Source: Desulfobacteraceae bacterium (GTDB lineage: Bacteria; Desulfobacterota; Desulfobacteria; Desulfobacterales; DAOWNP01). From it: a DNA stretch of 12,319 bases. The position numbers and the translations under genes are program-made. The stretch covers positions 1 through 12,319 of the forward strand of contig DAOWNP010000034.1 of the NCBI GenBank assembly GCA_030642545.1, read 5' to 3'. Under the pieces are notes generated by a model. It searched no databases, was not told the DNA's origin, and worked only from the letters and a program-made list of their open reading frames with translations. Of this stretch, positions 8,131 to 12,319 are shown one piece after another (position 1 is the first letter of the stretch; each line of letters begins with the position of its first letter).

Positions 8131-8201
8131 AGTAAGCGTTATTTCATTTTTATGTTTTGTTGTGCCTGTCAGGGCATGGGTGTTATATAATGTTAGGATC
8201 G

Positions 8202-8239
8202 AAAAAGCAGTTTCTGATAATTTTCAGAAACTGCTTTTT
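8202..8239. terminator. Strong bidirectional terminator between qmoC and the dehydrogenase gene
   Basis: A perfect 16-bp stem pairs AAAAAGCAGTTTCTGA (8202-8217) with TCAGAAACTGCTTTTT (8224-8239) around a 6-base loop. A run of nine T (8235-8243) ends it on the plus strand, and five T end it on the minus strand. It lies between two converging genes and can serve both. Confidence 0.93.
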
Positions 8240-8260
8240 TTTTATCATATAAATTTCATC

Positions 8261-9157
8261 TTATTTCATCATGGGCATTACCATTCCAATCTCTTCCATT
8301 GCATTTTTAGGAATAGCATACCCGGTTTCATCACATATTTTCCCAAAATTATCACGGATATCTTCTATTGTTACAGTTTCATTAAAATATCCCTGAGCTG
8401 CTCCCACAAAGATTTTTGCTGTTCTTCCTGCACCTGCTGAAAAAATTTCGCCTGTTACAGAACAATCTTCATGTGCAAGATAAGCGACAATAGGAGAAAC
8501 TTGCTCAGGACTCATCTTATCTGCCATAGGTCCTAAAAGCTCTTCTGTCATTCTTGTTTTTGCTCCGGGAGCCAGAACATTCACCATTATATTATTTTTT
8601 GCACCTTCAATACCAAGTACTTTGCTTACACCTACAATTCCCATTTTTGCAGCAGCATAATTTGTCTGCCCAAAATTCCCAAAAAGTCCGGCTGCTGAAG
8701 TTGTATTTATAATACGTCCATACTGCTGTTTTTTCATAATATCCCATACAGCCTTACATGTATTAATTGTTCCATGAAGATGCACATCAAGTACAATATT
8801 TAACATATCGGGAGTTAATTTTGCAAAAGATTTATCACGTAAAATCCCTGCATTGTTGATAAGGATATCAATTTTTCCATATTCATCCATGGCTGTTTTG
8901 ATTATGCCTGCACCACCTTCTACAGTAGATACTGAATTGCCATCAGCAACAGCATCACCACCAGCTTTTTTAATCTCATCTACAACTTTTTGTGCAGGTG
9001 AAACAGAGCCTTCCCCAGATCCATCAACAGCACCTCCGAGATCGTTTATTACAATTTTAGCACCTCGTGATGCTAACAGTAATGCATGACATCGTCCCAA
9101 ACCACCACCTGCTCCTGTTATTACTGCAACTTTATTATCAAATCTCATTTCTACCAC
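8261..9157 (-). CDS. Short-chain dehydrogenase, 17-beta-HSD4-like (probable 3-hydroxyacyl-CoA dehydrogenase)
   Basis: This is a classical NAD(P)-dependent short-chain dehydrogenase of 298 residues. Visible motifs are the cofactor loop TGAGGGLG (14-21), NNAG (101-104), the catalytic serine S154 in TTSAAG, and Y167-x3-K171. The segment NDLGG (38-42), an insert rich in Gly/Ser, and a C-terminal tail of about 45 residues beyond the usual fold resemble the dehydrogenase domain of peroxisomal multifunctional enzyme type 2. I therefore infer oxidation of a 3-hydroxyacyl-CoA or related substrate in fatty-acid or aromatic degradation; 3-oxoacyl-ACP reductase is the alternative. D39 after the second strand favours NAD over NADP. 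The start is GTG, chosen because GGAGG lies eight bases upstream; the ATG three codons later would be too far. It stands alone, convergent with qmoC. Confidence 0.85.
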   Translation of the reverse strand: MVEMRFDNKVAVITGAGGGLGRCHALLLASRGAKIVINDLGGAVDGSGEGSVSPAQKVVDEIKKAGGDAVADGNSVSTVEGGAGIIKTAMDEYGKIDILINNAGILRDKSFAKLTPDMLNIVLDVHLHGTINTCKAVWDIMKKQQYGRIINTTSAAGLFGNFGQTNYAAAKMGIVGVSKVLGIEGAKNNIMVNVLAPGAKTRMTEELLGPMADKMSPEQVSPIVAYLAHEDCSVTGEIFSAGAGRTAKIFVGAAQGYFNETVTIEDIRDNFGKICDETGYAIPKNAMEEIGMVMPMMK

Positions 9158-9163
9158 GATTAA

Positions 9164-9173
9164 TTCCTCCTTT
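9164..9173 (-). promoter_or_regulatory. Ribosome binding site fixing a GTG start
   Basis: On the minus strand AAAGGAGGAA lies just upstream of the GTG at 9157, with eight bases between GGAGG and the start. This favours GTG over the in-frame ATG at 9148. Confidence 0.8.
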
Positions 9174-9201
9174 AACTTTAGTAAAAAATTACGGAAATAA
9201 T

Positions 9202-9233
9202 TGCCAGGTTGTTATAAACAACCTGGCATTTTT
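9202..9233 (+). terminator. Terminator-like hairpin oriented against the dehydrogenase gene
   Basis: A perfect 12-bp stem, TGCCAGGTTGTT (9202-9213) with AACAACCTGGCA (9217-9228), is followed on the plus strand by TTTTT (9229-9233). No plus-strand gene precedes it. On the minus strand it lies 29 bases upstream of the dehydrogenase's ribosome site and lacks a T-run. It could stop antisense transcription, or sit at the 5' end of the dehydrogenase mRNA: TATATA (9238-9233, minus) just upstream could act as a -10 box, though its -35 is poor. Confidence 0.6.
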
Positions 9234-9611
9234 ATATACCTGTCAATCAAGAAAAATCAGAAATGCTATAACTCTTTTTACATACAAGAAACTGTAATCT
9301 ACCTATAAACAGCACTATAAAATATAATTCGTATAGATTTAAAAAAAAGTTTAAACAAGATTTCGCTCAGATTAGGAGATTAGATTAAGAGATTCAGATT
9401 TGTTAAACTTTATTAAACCATACTCAGGATATTTTATTTTTCATCCTGATATTGATTTGTACATATAAAAACCATTGAAGTTTATACAGGTACAAATAAT
9501 AAGGAATGAAAATAAAACATATGATATAAAAACAGTAAATAAAGTATTTGCTTATAAAAAATTCCTACGGATTTTTAATTTATACAAATTATATAAAAAA
9601 ACATCATGTAT
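9234..9611. other. Divergent intergenic region with no gene
   Basis: The gap between the minus-strand dehydrogenase gene and the plus-strand phosphatase gene runs from 9158 to 9695. In its central part I see no credible coding sequence, only very AT-rich DNA, a cluster of AGATT repeats (9369-9400), a weak 7-bp inverted repeat (TCAGGAT 9424-9430 with ATCCTGA 9443-9449) and the minus-strand promoter described separately. A short ATG reading frame after AAGGA near 9505 stops within a few codons. Confidence 0.6.
9369..9400. repeat. Cluster of AGATT(A) repeats
   Basis: AGATTA occurs at 9369, 9377 and 9382, and AGATT at 9390 and 9396, all on the plus strand within 32 bases at spacings of 5 to 8 bases. 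The function is unknown; it may be low-complexity drift or a set of short protein-binding sites. Confidence 0.5.
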
Positions 9612-9618
9612 ATGTCAA
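9590..9618 (-). promoter_or_regulatory. Predicted minus-strand promoter facing the dehydrogenase gene
   Basis: On the minus strand TTGACA (9618-9613) is followed after 17 bases by TATATA (9595-9590); TATAAT lies two bases further. The -35 box is inside the left arm of the 24-bp palindrome. If active, the dehydrogenase mRNA would carry a leader of about 425 bases that includes the hairpin at 9202-9228. This is a prediction from boxes and spacing only. Confidence 0.4.
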
Positions 9619-9664
9619 CTATAAGTAAGAAATAATATTTTTATTTCTTACTTATAGTTGACAT
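9612..9664. repeat. 24-bp perfect inverted repeat with 5-base centre
   Basis: Bases 9612-9635 (starting ATGTCAACTATAAG) are the exact reverse complement of 9641-9664 (ending CTTATAGTTGACAT), separated by TATTT. Each arm carries an outward-pointing TTGACA, one serving the predicted plus-strand promoter of the phosphatase gene and the other the predicted minus-strand promoter. This suits a symmetrical operator or a cruciform. As RNA on the plus strand it would also be a strong hairpin followed by only a short T-run. Confidence 0.9.
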
Positions 9665-9686
9665 TTTATACCTATAAGGTATAAAA
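9658..9686 (+). promoter_or_regulatory. Predicted promoter of the phosphatase gene with palindromic operator over the -10 box
   Basis: TTGACA (9658-9663) and TATAAA (9680-9685) are separated by 16 bases. Between and over them lies a perfect 10-bp palindrome, TTTTATACCT (9664-9673) and AGGTATAAAA (9677-9686), with centre ATA. A repressor bound there would cover the -10 box. The predicted transcription start near 9691-9693 leaves only about 3-5 bases before the ATG at 9696. Boxes and palindrome are seen; repression is inferred. Confidence 0.55.
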
Positions 9687-9695
9687 ATATAAATT

Positions 9696-10475
9696 ATGGA
9701 TTTAGAATATGTTAAACAAGTAGGTATAGGTGCAGCATTTAAAAGTGGAAAAATTCTACTCTCTTATTTGGGAAATCTTTCCTCTATAGAAAAAAAGGGA
9801 ACTATTGATCTTGTAACCAAAGCAGATATTGAATCTGAGAAAGCTATAGTTGATATTATCAATTACAGGTTTCCGGATCATTCCATTCTTGCTGAAGAAA
9901 GCGGTATGTCATACAGTAATCCTGATTTTAAATGGATTATTGATCCTTTAGACGGAACAACTAATTTTGCTTATAATTTAGGCGTTTTTGCAGTTTCCAT
10001 TGCTTTTGAATTAAAGGGAGAAATTGTTGTTGGTGTTGTATTAAATCCTTGTACAGGGGAACTTTTTACTGCAATAAAAGAACAGGGAGCTCACTTAAAT
10101 AGTCATCCCATAAATGTTTCAGCACATAAAACAGTATCAGACTCTTTGCTTGTTACAGGGTTTCCTTATAATTTTACTGATAATTTTACTGATATTATGA
10201 CCCGTTTTGAAAATTGTCTTAAAGCTTCTATGGGAGTAAGAAGACTCGGCTCAGCAGCTCTTGATCTTTGCTTTGTAGCATGCGGAAGGTTTACAGGCTT
10301 CTGGGAACAAAATCTAAACCCATGGGATACAGCTGCAGGAGTACTCATCGCACATGAAGCAGGAGCACATATAACTGATTTTTCAAATAATCCTTTTGAT
10401 ATTAATAAAAAAGAGATTCTTACAACAAACCATAAAATACATAAAGAGATGATAAATCTGCTAAAAATTGGATAA
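9696..10475 (+). CDS. suhB: Inositol monophosphatase family protein
   Basis: This is a Mg2+-dependent, Li+-sensitive-type phosphatase of the inositol monophosphatase/SuhB family, 259 residues, normal length. Metal ligands and motifs are visible: D43 in TKAD, E67 E68 in ILAEES, the signature D83-P-L-D86-G-T-T-N with following F91, and W210-D211 in the second signature near PWDTAAG. The substrate could be inositol-1-phosphate, another sugar phosphate, or 3'-phosphoadenosine 5'-phosphate; the sequence alone does not decide. The E. coli name suhB is used for family membership only. No Shine-Dalgarno sequence is visible before the ATG, and the predicted promoter lies so close that the mRNA may be nearly leaderless. 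A 66-residue cysteine protein follows after six bases, probably cotranscribed. Confidence 0.88.
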   Translation: MDLEYVKQVGIGAAFKSGKILLSYLGNLSSIEKKGTIDLVTKADIESEKAIVDIINYRFPDHSILAEESGMSYSNPDFKWIIDPLDGTTNFAYNLGVFAVSIAFELKGEIVVGVVLNPCTGELFTAIKEQGAHLNSHPINVSAHKTVSDSLLVTGFPYNFTDNFTDIMTRFENCLKASMGVRRLGSAALDLCFVACGRFTGFWEQNLNPWDTAAGVLIAHEAGAHITDFSNNPFDINKKEILTTNHKIHKEMINLLKIG

Positions 10476-10481
10476 ATATAT

Positions 10482-10682
10482 ATGAAAAATAATTTCGACA
10501 ACTCTACATTTGACAATAATATTGACTGTTTTGGATGTTTTGATATATCAGATAAATTATGCAGGGAAAAATGTATTTTATCTATAAAATGTGCTATTGA
10601 ACAGGATTATAATAACAGTAATCAAGATGAGTTTATAGATGGATTGTTATTTTCAAATAAGATATTTGAAACAATTCAATAA
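10482..10682 (+). CDS. Small cysteine-rich protein of unknown function
   Basis: A 66-residue protein that I do not assign to a named family. Its centre has a regular cysteine set, C16-x2-C19-x7-C27-x3-C31-x5-C37, embedded in a mixed acidic/basic segment; the flanks are Asn/Asp-rich. The pattern suggests Zn2+ or iron-sulfur binding. There is no signal peptide or membrane segment, so a cytoplasmic location is likely. It begins six bases after the phosphatase stop in the same orientation, so the two are probably cotranscribed. No clear ribosome site is visible, and translation may depend on coupling. The coding case rests on the patterned cysteines and tight spacing, because in this AT-rich DNA a 200-base open frame alone would mean little. 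It ends three bases before the converging glcD-like gene. Confidence 0.6.
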   Translation: MKNNFDNSTFDNNIDCFGCFDISDKLCREKCILSIKCAIEQDYNNSNQDEFIDGLLFSNKIFETIQ

Positions 10683-10685
10683 GAT

Positions 10686-12065
10686 TTATTCTGGAAAAAT
10701 TTTATCAGGATTAAGAATATTATTTGGATCAAAAAGAGCTTTTATCTTTTTCATAAGATTAAGCTCTACAGAGTTTATCTCTTTTGCAATAAAGGAGCGT
10801 TTTGTTATACCTATTCCATGTTCACCTGAAATAGATCCACCAAGCTGTATAGTATAGTCAAACAATTCATTTATTATTAGTTCAGCCTTTTTAAAAGCTT
10901 TTTTATCAGTTTTATCTAACATAATATTAAAATGTATATTACCATCACCGGCATGACCAAAACTAACGATATAAAGCCCGCTTTTTGTTCTTAATTCTTC
11001 AATCTTTTTAACCATATCAGGAATTTTATTTCTTGGTACTACTATATCTTCATTGATTTTATCACGACCATAACGAAAAAGTGATGAAGATATAGATTTA
11101 CGTGCCTTCCACAATTTCTCAACTTCACTTTTGTTTTTTGCTGTTTCTACAAAAACAGCTTTTTGGGCAAAACAGAGCTCTTTTAAGTTAAGCATATCTT
11201 CTTCAGTTTGCCTGACTGTACCATCAACCTCTATAATAAGAAGTGCATCTGCTTTTTCAACAATTTCAGGATCAAGAAATTTCTCAACACATTTAATAGA
11301 AGCCTTATCCATATATTCTATAGTTCTTGGAACAATCCCCGTCCTGATAATCTCAGATACAGCAGTAGCTGCATTCTCTACACTGTTAAATACAACCACC
11401 ATTGTACATACCGCATGAGGAAGAGGTAAAAGCTTTAATGTAAGCTCGGTAATCACTCCAAGAGTCCCTTCCGAACCAACAATAAGCTTTGTTAAGTCAT
11501 AACCCACAACACCCTTTGCTGTTTGTACTCCTGTTTTAATAATCTCTCCTGTTGGCAAAACAACTTCAAGACCTAATATATAATCCTTTGTAACACCATA
11601 CTTAACAGCATGAGGACCTCCTGCACACTCTGCTGCATTTCCACCCAGAGTACAAAAGTCTGAGCTTGATGGATCAGGAGGGTAAAAAAGCCCTGTCTTT
11701 TCAACCTCCCTGTGAAACAAACCAGTAATAACCCCTGGTTCCACAACAGATATAAAATTATCTGAATCAATTTTTTTTATGTTTTTTAAACGTAACAAAG
11801 AAAGAATAACGCCACCTTCATGCAAAGGCACAGAACCACCTGTCATTCCAGAACCAGCACCTCTTGGTATAACACAAAATCTTTCCTCGTTTGCAAGCTT
11901 TAAAACTTGTGAAATCTCACAGGCATTTTCAGGAAAAAGTATTGCATCCGGAACTTTATGCAGACATCCAGAATCATATGAATAGCATACACGGTCTTCC
12001 ATATCTGTTTTACAATATAAACTCCCCAAAATATCTCTTAGCCTGTTTAGTATACTTTTTTTCAA
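10686..12065 (-). CDS. glcD: FAD-linked oxidase, GlcD/D-lactate dehydrogenase type
   Basis: A flavoprotein of the glycolate oxidase subunit D / D-2-hydroxyacid dehydrogenase family, 459 residues, full length. The N-terminal FAD_binding_4 (PCMH) domain (about 37-210) shows PRGAGSGMTGGSVP (67-80), PPDPSS (129-134), TLGGNAAECAGG (139-150) and GLEVVLPTGE (165-174). The C-terminal FAD-oxidase domain has GHAGDGNIHFN (370-380) and GSISGEHGIG (410-419), and ends with NPDKIF. It probably oxidises D-lactate, glycolate or another 2-hydroxyacid and passes electrons to a separate Fe-S subunit or an electron-transfer flavoprotein; no glcE or glcF lies here. The start is TTG: an in-frame TAA directly precedes it, and the nearest AAGGA is 15 bases away. 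It follows dnaA by 27 bases on the same strand. Confidence 0.88.
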   Translation of the reverse strand: MKKSILNRLRDILGSLYCKTDMEDRVCYSYDSGCLHKVPDAILFPENACEISQVLKLANEERFCVIPRGAGSGMTGGSVPLHEGGVILSLLRLKNIKKIDSDNFISVVEPGVITGLFHREVEKTGLFYPPDPSSSDFCTLGGNAAECAGGPHAVKYGVTKDYILGLEVVLPTGEIIKTGVQTAKGVVGYDLTKLIVGSEGTLGVITELTLKLLPLPHAVCTMVVVFNSVENAATAVSEIIRTGIVPRTIEYMDKASIKCVEKFLDPEIVEKADALLIIEVDGTVRQTEEDMLNLKELCFAQKAVFVETAKNKSEVEKLWKARKSISSSLFRYGRDKINEDIVVPRNKIPDMVKKIEELRTKSGLYIVSFGHAGDGNIHFNIMLDKTDKKAFKKAELIINELFDYTIQLGGSISGEHGIGITKRSFIAKEINSVELNLMKKIKALFDPNNILNPDKIFPE

Positions 12066-12092
12066 TTATTTCATCCACGTTCCTTATAAAAT

Positions 12093-12319
12093 TTACATCA
12101 TCTCAGTTTCTATTTTATTACAAATATAATCTACCTGATCTTTTATTTCTTTCTTTTCTCTGATTGCACGTTCAACTGTAGAAATAGAATGTATAGCTGT
12201 TGCATGCTTTCTGTTAAAGTTTTTTCCTATGGTTTGAAGAGGCTGATCTGTAAATTTTCTTGACAGATAAATAGCTACCTGTCTTGGCCTTACTATTTTT
12301 TGTTTTCGTGATTTTGAAA
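12093..12319 (-). CDS. dnaA: Chromosomal replication initiator DnaA, C-terminal fragment (cut by window end)
   Basis: The last 74 residues of a protein running off the right edge are DnaA domain IV, the helix-turn-helix domain that binds DnaA boxes. RPRQVAIYLSRK (10-21 of the fragment) is the conserved helix after the linker, and FNRKHATAIHSISTVE (34-49) is the DnaA signature helix; its R-K-H-A-T corresponds to the box-recognition residues (R-D-H-T-T in E. coli). The protein ends ETEMM. The stop codon at 12093-12095 is followed after 27 bases by the TTG start of the glcD-like gene, so the two are probably cotranscribed. I see no cluster of DnaA boxes (TTATCCACA) in the window. Paralogues with this domain exist, so the upstream AAA+ region should confirm that it is the main initiator. 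Confidence 0.9.
   Translation of the reverse strand, partial: SKSRKQKIVRPRQVAIYLSRKFTDQPLQTIGKNFNRKHATAIHSISTVERAIREKKEIKDQVDYICNKIETEMM

Noticed and set aside
8126..8440. Open frame of 104 codons on the plus strand
   Set aside because: It crosses the terminator at 8202-8239 and overlaps the well-supported dehydrogenase gene on the other strand; composition is low-complexity and no ribosome site fits.
9505..9530. AAGGAATG resembling a ribosome site and start codon
   Set aside because: The frame stops after seven codons, and the AAGGA to ATG spacing is too short.
11304..11312. DnaA-box-like TTATCCATA inside the glcD-like gene
   Set aside because: Single copy with one mismatch, in coding sequence; no cluster or AT-rich unwinding element beside it.

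Overview
The window is strongly AT-rich bacterial DNA carrying the core of dissimilatory sulfate reduction. The gene set aprBA followed by qmoABC, the AT-biased codon use, and a nearby 17-beta-HSD4-like dehydrogenase point to a sulfate-reducing Desulfobacterota, most likely of the Desulfobacterales. That placement is inferred from protein character; no rRNA is present to confirm it.

Layout. Positions 1-335 hold the promoter and a long leader of the apr operon. aprB (336-773) and aprA (822-2795) encode the two subunits of adenylylsulfate (APS) reductase and end at a clear intrinsic terminator (2827-2871). A 305-base gap with a long imperfect hairpin (2937-3009) and a candidate promoter precedes qmoA, qmoB and qmoC (3177-8047). 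These encode the membrane complex that passes electrons between the quinone pool and APS reductase. A second hairpin (8088-8130) and a strong, probably bidirectional terminator (8202-8239) close this block.

The second half is a patchwork of shorter units. A short-chain dehydrogenase (8261-9157, minus strand) converges on qmoC. It is separated by a 538-base divergent intergenic region from an inositol-monophosphatase-family gene (9696-10475, plus strand), which is followed at once by a 66-residue cysteine-rich protein of unknown function (10482-10682). That protein converges, with a 3-base gap, on a glcD-type FAD oxidoreductase (10686-12065, minus strand). Upstream of glcD on the same strand lies the 3' end of dnaA (12093-12319, cut by the window edge).

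How the genes work together. Sulfate is activated to APS by ATP sulfurylase, whose gene is not in this window. AprAB reduces APS to sulfite, and QmoABC links that step to menaquinol, allowing energy conservation. The dehydrogenase, the phosphatase and the GlcD-like enzyme are ordinary metabolic neighbours with no evident link to sulfate reduction.

No wholly new multi-gene system is evident. The least explained material is the regulatory architecture between the dehydrogenase and the phosphatase gene (a 24-bp perfect palindrome carrying outward-facing -35 boxes, a second palindrome over the phosphatase -10 box, and an apparently near-leaderless start), the small cysteine protein, and several intergenic hairpins that are not terminators.
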